Shown piece after piece: positions 1 through 6,782 of a DNA stretch of 21,249 bases. The stretch comes from DASTHG01 sp041498155. GTDB lineage: Bacteria > Gemmatimonadota > Gemmatimonadetes > Gemmatimonadales > GWC2-71-9. How positions within the stretch are numbered: position 1 is the stretch's first letter; the number at the start of each line of letters is the position of its first letter. Under the pieces are notes generated by a model, which was given only the letters and a program-made list of their open reading frames with translations, had not been told where the DNA came from and did no database searches. The stretch spans positions 1 to 21,249 of the forward strand of contig JBGQHV010000041.1 of NCBI GenBank assembly GCA_041498155.1, read 5' to 3'. Made by a program: the position numbers and the translations under genes.

Positions 1-283
1 AACTGCCAGCATCGGCCTCAGGAACCGCCACAAACTGGTCCCGCCACGCTTCCACCGCGTCGCGCGACGTCACGCCCGCGAATCCGAGCAACATCTCGCC
101 GTGGTACGCCCGCCGCCGCGCCACGACCAGCGGCCCCGCGAGCACCTGCCGTCCCTCGTCGACGATCCACACCTGCGCCTTCGGCTGCAGCACCGCCCCA
201 GGAGTGTCCACGAGGGGCACGACGGACACCTCTCCGTGCTGCCCGTGCGGCTTGCGCAGCCGCGCGACTATGCGGTGCGTGAC
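1..283 (-). CDS. rimM: Ribosome maturation factor RimM, N-terminal part (runs off the left edge)
   Basis: RimM binds ribosomal protein S19 in the 30S head and assists late 16S rRNA processing. I translated the minus strand by hand: after the start region come VARLRKPHGQHGEVSV, then a run ending in LLGFAGVTSRDAVEAW, matching the family pattern G-R-x-x-x-PHG-x-x-GEV and the later 'F-x-G-V-x-x-R-D-x-A-E-x-x' segment. About 90 residues are present; the usual length is about 170, so the PRC-barrel half lies outside the window. The frame overlaps the end of rpsP, as expected for an rpsP-rimM operon. There is no ATG, GTG or TTG at the expected N terminus. The boundary given is a GTC codon at 283-281, 7 nt after a GGAG at 294-291; ACG (280-278) and ATA (271-269, overlapping the rpsP stop as ATAG) are alternatives. 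The first ordinary in-frame start, GTG at 229, would remove the PHG motif. Identity is secure; the start is not. Confidence 0.85.
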
Positions 284-525
284 CCGAACACTCCGGCCCG
301 CTTGAGGAGCGACCGGACCGTGTCGGTGGGCGTGGCGCCTTTGGCGAGCCACGCCACCGCCTTGTCCTTGTCGACCTGCAGCACCGCCGGGTTGGCGCGC
401 GGGTTGTAGTGTCCGATCGTCGCGACCGAACGCCCGTCGCGGGCGGCGCGCTGATCCGCGATCACGATGCGGAAGAACGCCTGGCCCTTCCGGCCCACGC
501 GCCGCAGTCGAATCCGAGTTGCCAT
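268..525 (-). CDS. rpsP: 30S ribosomal protein S16
   Basis: Structural protein of the 30S subunit needed for early 16S rRNA assembly. The 85-residue product has the S16 signature MATRIRLRRVGRKGQAFFRI at its start, then VIADQRAARDGR and IGHYNP, and ends in the usual basic TDTVRSLLKRAGV region. Length is normal for S16 (80-90). The ATG at 525-523 follows GAGGG, which overlaps the TAG stop of ffh, with 7 nt of spacing, so translation is probably coupled to ffh (11-nt gap). The stop at 270-268 overlaps the start region of rimM. The order ffh-rpsP-rimM is classic; no KH-domain gene (khpA) sits between rpsP and rimM here. Confidence 0.98.
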   Translation of the reverse strand: MATRIRLRRVGRKGQAFFRIVIADQRAARDGRSVATIGHYNPRANPAVLQVDKDKAVAWLAKGATPTDTVRSLLKRAGVFGSRTA

Positions 526-536
526 GAGTCCGCCCT

Positions 537-1832
537 CTACATCCGTTGGAGAAACTTGCGCATCTGCTGGAACTGCTCCAGCAGCCGGTTCACTTCCTGC
601 ACGGGCCGCCCCGATCCCTTCGCGACCCGCAACCGCCGCGACCCGCTCAGGATCTTCGGTTCGGCCCGCTCTTCGGGCGTCATCGACAGGACGATCGCTT
701 CGACGTGCTTCAACCGCCGATCGTCGGCCGGCAGGGCGTTCAGCGCCTTCGCCGGCACGCCCGGGAGCAACCCGAGCATCTGCTTCATCGGACCCATGTT
801 CTGCATCTGCTTCAGCGCGACGAGAAAATCCTGCAGGTCCATGCCGCGCTTGGATCGCGCCTTCTTTTCGAGCTTCAGCGCGGCTTCGTGGTCGATCGCG
901 GCGGCCGCCTTCTCCACCAGCGCCACCACGTCGCCGCGCCCCAGGATGCGGCCGGCCATCCGCGCCGGATCGAACGGCTCGAGCGCGTCGGTTCGCTCCC
1001 CCACGCCGATGTACACGATCGGCGCTCCGGTCGCCGCGTGGATCGACAACGCCGCCCCGCCGCGCGCGTCCCCGTCGAGCTTCGTCAGGATGACGCCGGA
1101 GAGGCCAACCCCCTCCTGAAACCCGCGCGCGATCCGCACCGCGTCCTGCCCCGTCATCCCGTCGGCCACCAGCAGCACGCCGCGCGGCCGTACCGCTTCC
1201 TTCAACGCCTTCAGCTCGTCCATCAGCTCGACGTCGACCTGCAGCCGGCCGGCGGTATCGACGATCACCGTGCGGCAGCGCGCCTTCTCGGCTTCGCGCA
1301 GCGCCCCGCGGACATGCTCGACGACACCTTTCCCCCGTCCCTCGTCCCCCGTCCCCAAGACCGGAACGCCGACCTGCGCCCCGAGCTGCCGCAGCTGCTC
1401 CATCGCCGCCGGCCGCTGCAGATCCGCAGCCACGAGACACGGCGCTTTCTGCTCGAGCTTCAACCGCCGAGCGAGCTTCGCCGCGGTCGTCGTCTTCCCT
1501 GACCCCTGCAATCCCACGAGCAGGATCACCGTGGGCCCGACGCTCGCAAACTCCAGATCGCGACGCGTGCCGCCGAGCAGTGCCGCCAGCTCGTCGTGCA
1601 CCAGCTTCACGACCTGTTGCCCCGGGTTCACCGCCTTGAGCTGGATCGTCCCGACGGCCCGCTCGCGCACCCGCTCCACGAAATCGCGCGTGACATCGAG
1701 ACTCACGTCGGCCTCGAGCAGCGCGCGGCGGATGTCGCGCAGGGCGTCGCTCACGTCCTGCTCCGACAAGACACCCCGACCAACGAGCCGCTGGACCACA
1801 CCGGAAAGTCGCTCGGTCAGGGCCGTAAACAT
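537..1832 (-). CDS. ffh: Signal recognition particle GTPase Ffh (SRP54)
   Basis: Binds signal peptides emerging from the ribosome together with 4.5S RNA and docks with FtsY for co-translational membrane insertion. The 431 residues show the N helical bundle (1-90), the G domain with P-loop GLQGSGKT (107-114), DLQRPAAMEQL (137-147), DTAGR (192-196), TKLDGDARGG (250-259) and GVGERTDALEPFDP (276-289), then the M domain from about 325 with Met-rich QMQNMGPMKQM and SGSRRLRVAKGSG. The C terminus stops at QMRKFLQRM without the long Met-rich tail of E. coli Ffh, so it is slightly short. I chose ATG 1832 because upstream residues in the open frame have no SRP54 similarity and a promoter-like pair lies just upstream. 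There is no Shine-Dalgarno, so initiation may be near-leaderless. Residues 160-169 (GTGDEGRGKG) are encoded by a G-rich low-complexity run. Confidence 0.97.
   Translation of the reverse strand: MFTALTERLSGVVQRLVGRGVLSEQDVSDALRDIRRALLEADVSLDVTRDFVERVRERAVGTIQLKAVNPGQQVVKLVHDELAALLGGTRRDLEFASVGPTVILLVGLQGSGKTTTAAKLARRLKLEQKAPCLVAADLQRPAAMEQLRQLGAQVGVPVLGTGDEGRGKGVVEHVRGALREAEKARCRTVIVDTAGRLQVDVELMDELKALKEAVRPRGVLLVADGMTGQDAVRIARGFQEGVGLSGVILTKLDGDARGGAALSIHAATGAPIVYIGVGERTDALEPFDPARMAGRILGRGDVVALVEKAAAAIDHEAALKLEKKARSKRGMDLQDFLVALKQMQNMGPMKQMLGLLPGVPAKALNALPADDRRLKHVEAIVLSMTPEERAEPKILSGSRRLRVAKGSGRPVQEVNRLLEQFQQMRKFLQRM
1332..1356 (-). repeat. G-rich low-complexity tract (G-quadruplex motif) inside ffh
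   Basis: On the minus (ffh coding) strand this reads as four G runs of 4, 5, 3 and 5 separated by AC, ACGA and AC, an imperfect 7-8 bp repeat of GGGACG type that meets the usual G-quadruplex pattern. It encodes most of GTGDEGRGKG in the Ffh G domain. A related run (CCTTTCCCCGTCCGTCG on the plus strand, about 5249-5265) occurs in the TrmH-family gene and also encodes GRGKGV. Folding in DNA or RNA is inference. Confidence 0.5.
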
Positions 1833-1841
1833 AAGCCACGC

Positions 1842-1870
1842 AAAATACTTAGCCGGTAGGCGGAAACCAA
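1842..1870 (-). promoter_or_regulatory. Candidate sigma-70 promoter for ffh-rpsP-rimM
   Basis: On the minus strand TTGGTT (1870-1865) is separated by 17 nt from TATTTT (1847-1842). Transcription would begin near 1835, leaving only a few bases before the ATG at 1832, which fits the absence of a Shine-Dalgarno for ffh. The -35 matches TTGACA at three of six positions and the -10 matches TATAAT at four, so the call rests mainly on spacing and position. Confidence 0.4.
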
Positions 1871-1881
1871 GAGGCGAGAAC

Positions 1882-1926
1882 TGGATGTGGGATGTCGGTT
1901 GTGGGACGTGGGTTGCCCCACATCCA
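1882..1926. repeat. 10-bp perfect inverted repeat in the peptidase-ffh gap
   Basis: TGGATGTGGG (1882-1891) is exactly complementary to CCCACATCCA (1917-1926), with a 25-nt loop. The region is also built of imperfect GGATGTN units in a row. It lies 17 bp after the metallopeptidase stop and upstream of the ffh promoter candidate. It could be a weak terminator without a U-tract, or simply a degenerate tandem repeat. The rest of the 110-bp gap 1833-1942 holds the ffh promoter candidate and nothing else recognised. Confidence 0.45.
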
Positions 1927-1942
1927 ACACGCAACATCCTGC

Positions 1943-3172
1943 CTATCTCACGATCTTCACGCCGGGCAGGGCCTTCCAGCCGACCCATTCGTGTGGCGCA
2001 TCCACCAGTCGCGCCCCAGGCCGACCGTCGATGGTGAGCGCGTCGACCCGGTAGCGACGACCGGCGTTGCCGGCCCGGCGCTCCGTCCAGGCGGAAGTCA
2101 GGGTGCGGACGAAGCGGTCGCGGGCGGCGGTGTCATCCCACACCGAATACCACACCAGCGCGTCCGCGTGCGCGCCGTAGACCCGGTAGCGGTCGCCGCC
2201 CCATCCCTGGGCGGCGGTGCGACTCCGGTCCTCGGTCGAGTCCCGCAGGAGCTCGCTGAACAGCAGGCCGGTCTCGAACTCACCCAAGCCATCCTCGTAG
2301 CGCACGGTGTCGCCCGCTGGCCCTGCGAACGACAACACAACCGGTTCGTCGCGCGCTGCGTAGCGGTCGGGGTGGAGGATCTGTTCCGTGGAGGTGGGCA
2401 TGGCGGGGCCGTACGGCTCCCGCCCGGGATACGTGCGGACGAACCAGGAAATGAAATCGGCGCCCCCCAGATACGGGAAGATGAGCGTCTCCCGCAGCCA
2501 GAGCGGCGCTCCCGAAAATGCGGGCATTTCCGCCTGCAGCTGGGCCATGGCTTCACGCTGACGCCAGAACCAGTGCTCGGGCAGACTCTCGGGATGCTGC
2601 TCTGGCATCAGAATCGAGATCTGATAGAACGTCGCTTGCCCTTCGAGTACCGACTGCGCCGCCGAGCGCCGATCGTTCGCGCCGTGCTGATTGATGATGG
2701 AATCGAGGGGCAGGTATTGATCCTGGAGCGCGTGCACCAGCTCGTGCGACGCCACCAGGCGCACTTTGGCGGGATCTCCTTGATCGGTCGGGATGAACAG
2801 CGCCGCCGAATCGGGGTCGTAGTAGCCCGCCACTTGCTCGGTGAGCAGATCGACGATGGTATGGCGGAGGTCGAGCGAATCGGGGATGAGCCCGAACAAC
2901 TTGTAGGCCGCTTCGGCACCGGCCAGCTCGCGGGGCGGCAGATCCTGATCGAACTTGTGAATGATGTAGGCACGGACTTGATCGCGCGTGCGGAGTCGCA
3001 CCGCTACCGGGCGCTTGAATCGAAGGCCGGTGACATGCTCGGCCTGCGTCCCGAGGCGGCGCACCAGCTCCCGCACCGCTGCTTCGCTCTCCATCGCCTT
3101 CGCCCGCTCGCGGCACCCTCCGCCGCCGCCCGCCGCCAACACGACGATCACCGCGAAACTCAGCCGGCCCAC
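1943..3172 (-). CDS. Putative zinc metallopeptidase (HExxH ... E), lipoprotein-like N terminus
   Basis: A 409-residue protein with a gluzincin-like active site: HELVHALQDQ at 143-152 supplies the two zinc histidines and the catalytic Glu, and LEGQAT with E177 about 30 residues later is the likely third zinc ligand. The N terminus (MGRLSFAVIVVLAAGGGGGC) is a short basic start, a hydrophobic stretch, then a Cys at 20, so it is probably exported and possibly lipidated, although the residues before the Cys are Gly and not a strict lipobox. The GTG at 3172-3170 is preceded by an AAGGGGA run about 5 nt away and overlaps the end of the Clp-like gene by 13 bp, so translation is coupled. I recognise the metallopeptidase fold type but no named family; the substrate is unknown. 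The exported location argues against direct partnership with the cytosolic Clp-like protein. Confidence 0.8.
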   Translation of the reverse strand: MGRLSFAVIVVLAAGGGGGCRERAKAMESEAAVRELVRRLGTQAEHVTGLRFKRPVAVRLRTRDQVRAYIIHKFDQDLPPRELAGAEAAYKLFGLIPDSLDLRHTIVDLLTEQVAGYYDPDSAALFIPTDQGDPAKVRLVASHELVHALQDQYLPLDSIINQHGANDRRSAAQSVLEGQATFYQISILMPEQHPESLPEHWFWRQREAMAQLQAEMPAFSGAPLWLRETLIFPYLGGADFISWFVRTYPGREPYGPAMPTSTEQILHPDRYAARDEPVVLSFAGPAGDTVRYEDGLGEFETGLLFSELLRDSTEDRSRTAAQGWGGDRYRVYGAHADALVWYSVWDDTAARDRFVRTLTSAWTERRAGNAGRRYRVDALTIDGRPGARLVDAPHEWVGWKALPGVKIVR

Positions 3173-4320
3173 TCGATCCCCTTCCCCACAGCCGCGCTCA
3201 CCACCCGTGCGACGTCGCGGCCGCCCACGACGATCCCCTGCCGCTCGAGCTCGGCGCGCAGCAGGCGGTCCAGCTCGTCGCGTTGGTCTTGCGGTGACGC
3301 GGACCGCGCCGGGGCTGCCGGAGCGCCGGACGCGCCCCTTCCCGCCGGCGACGCCTCGCCTGCGGCCCCCGTTTCGGGTCCTCCCCCACCCAGGAGGGTC
3401 TCCAGCTCATGTCCGATCCGCTCGAATACGGTGGCGAGATCGGGCAGCGGCTCTTCGGCCGCGATCCCCTTCGCGCCGCGCCGCAGCAGCGCGTCGACTT
3501 TGCGGCGCTCGCGGATCAGGCGGTCCAGCTCCGGACTGACCCGCGCGGTGGCCTGGGCGTGCGCGCAGGCTTCGTCCAGCACGTCGATCGCCTTGTCCGG
3601 CCGGGCGCGCTCGGGCACGAATTGGTCGGTGAGCACGATCGCCGCCTTGAGGGCATCGTCGGTGATCGCCACGGCATGGTGCCGCTCGAGACGCGGGCGG
3701 CGCGCCACGAGGACTTCCCAGGTCTGGATCGCGTCCAGCTCGAGCACGGTAAGCGGCTGGAAGCGGCGCTCGAGCGCGGGGTCGTGCCGGATCCACCGCT
3801 CGTACTCCTCGCCGGTCGTCGCTCCCACGACCCGGATGTCCCCCCGCACCAGGGCGGGTTTCAGCATGTTGGCCGCGTCCATCGCCGCCCCGACGGCGGT
3901 GCCCTGGCCGATGAGATTGTGCAGCTCGTCCACGAAGAGAATCAGATCGGGATCGGCGGCCAGGGCTTCGACCAGGCGGCGGACGCGTTCTTCGTACTGG
4001 CCCCGGAACGCCGTGCCGGCGAGCAGCGCCACGTGGTCGAGGGCCACGACCCGGGCGTCCTTCAGTGCCGGCGGGACGTCGCCGGTGGCAATGCGCTGCG
4101 CCAGCCCCTCGACGATGGCGGTCTTCCCCACGCCGGCCTTCCCGACCAGCGCCGGGTTGTTCTTGCTGGCGCGCAGCAGGATATCCACCACGCGCGCGAT
4201 TTCGGCGTCGCGACAGCGCACCGGCTCGAGGTCGCCGCGCCGGGCCTGCGCCGTGAGGTCCATCCCGACGCGCTCGAGTACGTCGCCGGACTCGAACAGT
4301 CCGGCCAGCGGGTCGCTCAA
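3160..4320 (-). CDS. Clp/Hsp100-type ATPase containing only the first AAA+ module
   Basis: A 386-residue cytosolic AAA+ protein closely resembling the D1 ring of ClpA/ClpB/ClpC. Visible are SKNNPALVGKAGVGKT with Walker A at 60-67, LAGTAFRGQYEERV (99-113; the pore loop, Phe105 in place of the usual Tyr), Walker B LILFVDE (126-132), GAMDAANMLKPAL-like segment (144-157), sensor-1 GATT (166-169), arginine finger ERRF (184-187) and the lid RPDKAIDVLDEACAHA (240-255). All ATPase residues look intact. It lacks the N-terminal Clp repeat domain, the long middle coiled coil and the whole D2 module; instead a Gly/Ala/Pro linker (311-343) leads to a short helical tail. ClpB/ClpC proteins are about 800 residues, so this is half-size with no sign of frameshift. 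The TTG start at 4320 lies 4 nt after the prepilin peptidase stop, with GGGTGAG just upstream. Its job is unknown: a single-ring unfoldase or a MoxR-like remodeller are both possible. Confidence 0.85.
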   Translation of the reverse strand: MSDPLAGLFESGDVLERVGMDLTAQARRGDLEPVRCRDAEIARVVDILLRASKNNPALVGKAGVGKTAIVEGLAQRIATGDVPPALKDARVVALDHVALLAGTAFRGQYEERVRRLVEALAADPDLILFVDELHNLIGQGTAVGAAMDAANMLKPALVRGDIRVVGATTGEEYERWIRHDPALERRFQPLTVLELDAIQTWEVLVARRPRLERHHAVAITDDALKAAIVLTDQFVPERARPDKAIDVLDEACAHAQATARVSPELDRLIRERRKVDALLRRGAKGIAAEEPLPDLATVFERIGHELETLLGGGGPETGAAGEASPAGRGASGAPAAPARSASPQDQRDELDRLLRAELERQGIVVGGRDVARVVSAAVGKGIEWAG

Positions 4321-4324
4321 CCGC

Positions 4325-5095
4325 TCACCCGCCGCTCAAAAAACGACGGTACCATTCGATGATCGCGTCTCCCCACACGAAGGTCACGGCGGCACCCACG
4401 GCCAGGAATACCCCGAACGGCACGAGTCGCTTCTTGCGCAAGGACAGCGGCACGAAGATCAATGTGCCGAGCAGGGCGCCCGAGAAGATCGTGAGCAGCA
4501 CGCCCTTCCAGCCAACGAAGCTGCCCACCATGGCCATCATCTTGATGTCGCCGCCCCCCATCGCCTCCTCCCCGAACATCCACTTGCCGCCCACGCCCAC
4601 GACGTACAGCAGGCCGAACCCCGCCGCGGCGCCGATCACCGCCTGGAGAAACCCCTGCCACCCGCCGACCAGCGACGCCGCCAGCCCGATGACGAGGCCG
4701 CCCCAGGTGTACTCGTCGGGGATCAGGTAGTGACGGGCGTCGGTGATGCCGATGCCGAGCAGGATGGTCCCCAGCAGCGCGCCGGCCAGCGCGTGCACGC
4801 TCACACCCCACACGAGCACCGCCGCCACCCAGATGATCCCGACCAGCGCCTCGATCAGCGGATACTGCCGCGAGATCGGATTGCCGCATTTCCGGCACTT
4901 GCCGCGCAACACGAGCCACGACACGACCGGGATGTTGTCGTACCAGGCGATGCGCTGTCCGCAGCGCGGACAGCTGGACGGCGGGTGCAGCAACGACTGC
5001 TCGGCAGGCAGGCGGAGGATGCAGACGTTGAGGAAGCTGCCGAAGCAGAGCCCGGCGACACCCGCCGCGACGGCGATGAACGCGTCAGCGGGCAC
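4325..5095 (-). CDS. pilD: Prepilin peptidase / type IV prepilin methylase (PilD/GspO family)
   Basis: Inner-membrane aspartic protease that removes the leader from type IV pilin or type II secretion pseudopilin precursors and N-methylates the new N terminus. The 256-residue form has LCFGSFLNVCILRLP (16-30), the cytoplasmic four-Cys zinc site CPRC (42-45) and CRKC (67-70), the catalytic ITDARHYLIPDE (117-128, D119) and GGGDIKMMA (180-188, D183), and about seven further hydrophobic spans. The GTG at 5095-5093 is chosen because GAGG lies 6 nt upstream and residues before it have no membrane character or family match. It overlaps the TrmH-family gene by 11 bp. No pilin or secretion genes are in the window, so its substrates are encoded elsewhere. 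Confidence 0.95.
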   Translation of the reverse strand: MPADAFIAVAAGVAGLCFGSFLNVCILRLPAEQSLLHPPSSCPRCGQRIAWYDNIPVVSWLVLRGKCRKCGNPISRQYPLIEALVGIIWVAAVLVWGVSVHALAGALLGTILLGIGITDARHYLIPDEYTWGGLVIGLAASLVGGWQGFLQAVIGAAAGFGLLYVVGVGGKWMFGEEAMGGGDIKMMAMVGSFVGWKGVLLTIFSGALLGTLIFVPLSLRKKRLVPFGVFLAVGAAVTFVWGDAIIEWYRRFLSGG

Positions 5096-5849
5096 GGGCG
5101 ACCTCGTAGAGGAGGATGCCGGCGGCCACCGCGACATTGAGTGACTCGGCGCCCTGTGCGAGCGGAATGGCGACGCGCCGCGCCGCGACGGCGTTCAGGT
5201 GGGGCCGGATCCCGGCCCCCTCGTTGCCGACGATCACCGCGATGACCCCCTTTCCCCGTCCGTCGACGCCGATCGCGCGCGGCAGCGGCTCGCCGTCCGC
5301 GGCACTGGCCCACAAGGTGACGTCGTGGCGCCGCGCCCACGCGATGAAGTTGGTGTCGTCGAACGTCAGAATCGGGTGACGGAACGTCGCGCCCATGGCC
5401 GCCCGCAGCGTCTTGGGCCCCCACACGTCCGCCGTACCCCGCAGGGCGATCGAGCCGCGCGCCCCGAGCGCATGCGCGGTGCGCAGCAGCGTGCCGACGT
5501 TTCCGGGATCCTGCACGCCGTCGATGACCAGCAGCACCGGATCACCGGTGAGCGGCACGTCTTCGGGTGTCCAATGCCGCGGCTCCACGACCGCGATGAT
5601 GCCCTGCGGCGTCTCGGTATCGGCGAGAGTGGCGAACGTGCGCGCGGAGACGTCTTCGACCGGCACGGCGCGGTTTTCCAACGCAACCCGCACGGCGGTG
5701 CCGCGCGAGGAGCGTGCGAGATCGGGCGCCACTACGGCGCCGGTGATGCGGATCTCCGCGGTGACGGCTTCCTCCACCAGCCGCACACCCTCCACGATCG
5801 CGAGACCGCGCCGCCCGCGCGCGCGGCGTCGTTTGAGATCGCGGATCAT
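5085..5849 (-). CDS. TrmH/SpoU-family RNA 2'-O-methyltransferase
   Basis: Knotted (SPOUT) SAM-dependent methyltransferase acting on rRNA or tRNA ribose. From ATG 5849 the product is 254 residues. Motif 1 is IDGVQDPGNVGTLLRTA, motif 2 IVGNEGAGI, motif 3 IPLAQGAESLNVAVAAGILL; the N-terminal substrate-binding domain has GLAIVEGVRLVEEA. This matches the RlmB/TsnR/YsgA-type group; the target nucleotide cannot be read from sequence. The start is unclear: in-frame residues upstream of the ATG (RIASNLPS) resemble the family's 'I-x-S-x-N-P-x' beginning, and GGAGG at 5882-5878 is 7 nt from an ATC at 5870-5868, whereas the ATG has no Shine-Dalgarno. The frame stays open to a GTG at 5972. I give the first ordinary start nearest the family N terminus. 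VDGRGKGV before motif 2 looks like a small insertion. Confidence 0.9.
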   Translation of the reverse strand: MIRDLKRRRARGRRGLAIVEGVRLVEEAVTAEIRITGAVVAPDLARSSRGTAVRVALENRAVPVEDVSARTFATLADTETPQGIIAVVEPRHWTPEDVPLTGDPVLLVIDGVQDPGNVGTLLRTAHALGARGSIALRGTADVWGPKTLRAAMGATFRHPILTFDDTNFIAWARRHDVTLWASAADGEPLPRAIGVDGRGKGVIAVIVGNEGAGIRPHLNAVAARRVAIPLAQGAESLNVAVAAGILLYEVARAR

Positions 5850-5972
5850 CGATGGCAGATTACTGGCGATGCGAACCCCTCCCGGTCTCCGGGCGCCGCG
5901 GCAGCGCGCCGCCCACCCCTGTAAGTTCGCCCCGCCGGCCTCCAGCGCCAAGCGCACCGGCCTCCGAGCCAC
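5850..5972. promoter_or_regulatory. Divergent promoter region between the TrmH-family gene and thiD
   Basis: This 123-bp region must carry both outward promoters. For thiD there is an extended -10-like TGTAAGTT at 5920-5927, giving a leader of about 39 nt, but no convincing -35. For the minus strand, TAATCT (5862-5857) lies 7 nt before the ATG at 5849, the spacing typical of leaderless transcripts, again without a clear -35. I looked for a TPP riboswitch upstream of thiD (CTGAGA and ACCTGA elements) and did not see one. Confidence 0.3.
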
Positions 5973-6782
5973 ATGCGGATCGCCTTAACGATCGCCGGTT
6001 CCGACTCCGGGGGCGGGGCCGGGATCCAGGCCGACCTCAAGACCTTTCATCAGTTCGGGGTGTTCGGCACGAGCGTCGTCACCGCCGTCACCGCGCAGAA
6101 CACGGTCGGGGTGCGCGCGTGGCAGCCCCTCCCCGCCACCCTCGTAACCGCCCAGATCGAGGCCCTGGCCGAGGATCTGCCGCCCCAGGCGGTGAAGACC
6201 GGGATGCTGGGCACGTCCGAGCTCGTCGAAGTGGTAGCCGACGCCATCAGCCGCTGGCGCCTGCCGAACTATGTGCTCGATCCGGTGATGGTGGCCTCGT
6301 CGGGCGACCGGCTCCTCGCGCCCGACGCCGAACTGGTGATCGCCCGGCGGCTCCTTCCCCTGGCGACCCTGGTGACGCCGAACCTGGACGAGGCCCAGAT
6401 CCTCGCCGAAGAAGCGGTCCGCACCCCGGAACAGATGGAACGCGCCGGTCGCGCGCTCATCCGCCAGGGCGCGCAAGTCGTGCTCGTAAAAGGCGGCCAC
6501 CTCGAGGGCGACACGGTCGTGGACGTCCTGGTGAGCGCGCGCGGCGTGCACCGCTTCACCCATCCCCGCATCGACACGAACGCGACGCACGGCACCGGAT
6601 GCACGTTGTCCGCCGCGATCGCCGCGGGGCTCGCCCTGGACCGCCCCCTCGCCCGCGCCGTGGAAGATGGACTCGACTTCGTGGCGCGCGCCATCGCGGC
6701 GGCGCCAGGCCTCGGGGCTGGACGCGGGCCGTTGAATCACTTCGTCCCCGCGCCGCCGCGACCCCCCGCCGAAGGGCTGTGA
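5973..6782 (+). CDS. thiD: Hydroxymethylpyrimidine / phosphomethylpyrimidine kinase
   Basis: Phosphorylates HMP to HMP-P and HMP-PP, supplying the pyrimidine half of thiamine. The 269 residues show the ribokinase-fold ThiD signature: IAGSDSGGGAGIQADLKTF (7-25), VTAVTAQNT (36-44), VKTGMLG (74-80), DPVMVASSGDRLL (103-115), TPNLDEAQIL (135-144), VKGGHL (172-177), the anion-hole NATHGTGCTLSAAIA (203-217) and GPLNHF (252-257). Length is normal for a stand-alone ThiD with no ThiE fusion. The ATG at 5973 opens a four-gene plus-strand operon in which each gene overlaps the next by 4 bp; no other thiamine genes are nearby. The C-terminal tail is Pro-rich (PAPPRPPAEGL). Confidence 0.96.
   Translation: MRIALTIAGSDSGGGAGIQADLKTFHQFGVFGTSVVTAVTAQNTVGVRAWQPLPATLVTAQIEALAEDLPPQAVKTGMLGTSELVEVVADAISRWRLPNYVLDPVMVASSGDRLLAPDAELVIARRLLPLATLVTPNLDEAQILAEEAVRTPEQMERAGRALIRQGAQVVLVKGGHLEGDTVVDVLVSARGVHRFTHPRIDTNATHGTGCTLSAAIAAGLALDRPLARAVEDGLDFVARAIAAAPGLGAGRGPLNHFVPAPPRPPAEGL

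Noticed and set aside
3160..4320. Clp-like gene as a frameshifted ClpB/ClpC pseudogene
   Set aside because: All D1 motifs are intact, the frame is closed by a normal stop overlapping the next gene, and no D2 motifs occur in any frame of the adjoining sequence.
1943..4320. Clp-like ATPase and metallopeptidase as a two-part energy-dependent protease
   Set aside because: The peptidase has an export or lipoprotein-type N terminus and is a gluzincin-like enzyme, whereas the ATPase is cytosolic; the overlap of the genes alone does not support a complex.
1892..5140. Very long open frame on the plus strand antisense to three genes
   Set aside because: It lies opposite the peptidase, Clp-like and prepilin peptidase genes; its product is Arg/Pro/Ala-rich with no recognisable domain. 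Such antisense frames are a by-product of high GC and third-position bias. Similar frames opposite ppk, ppx, the DUF5916 gene and the salvage operon were dropped for the same reason.
5850..5972. TPP riboswitch upstream of thiD
   Set aside because: The conserved CTGAGA and ACCTGA elements and the paired helices are not present.
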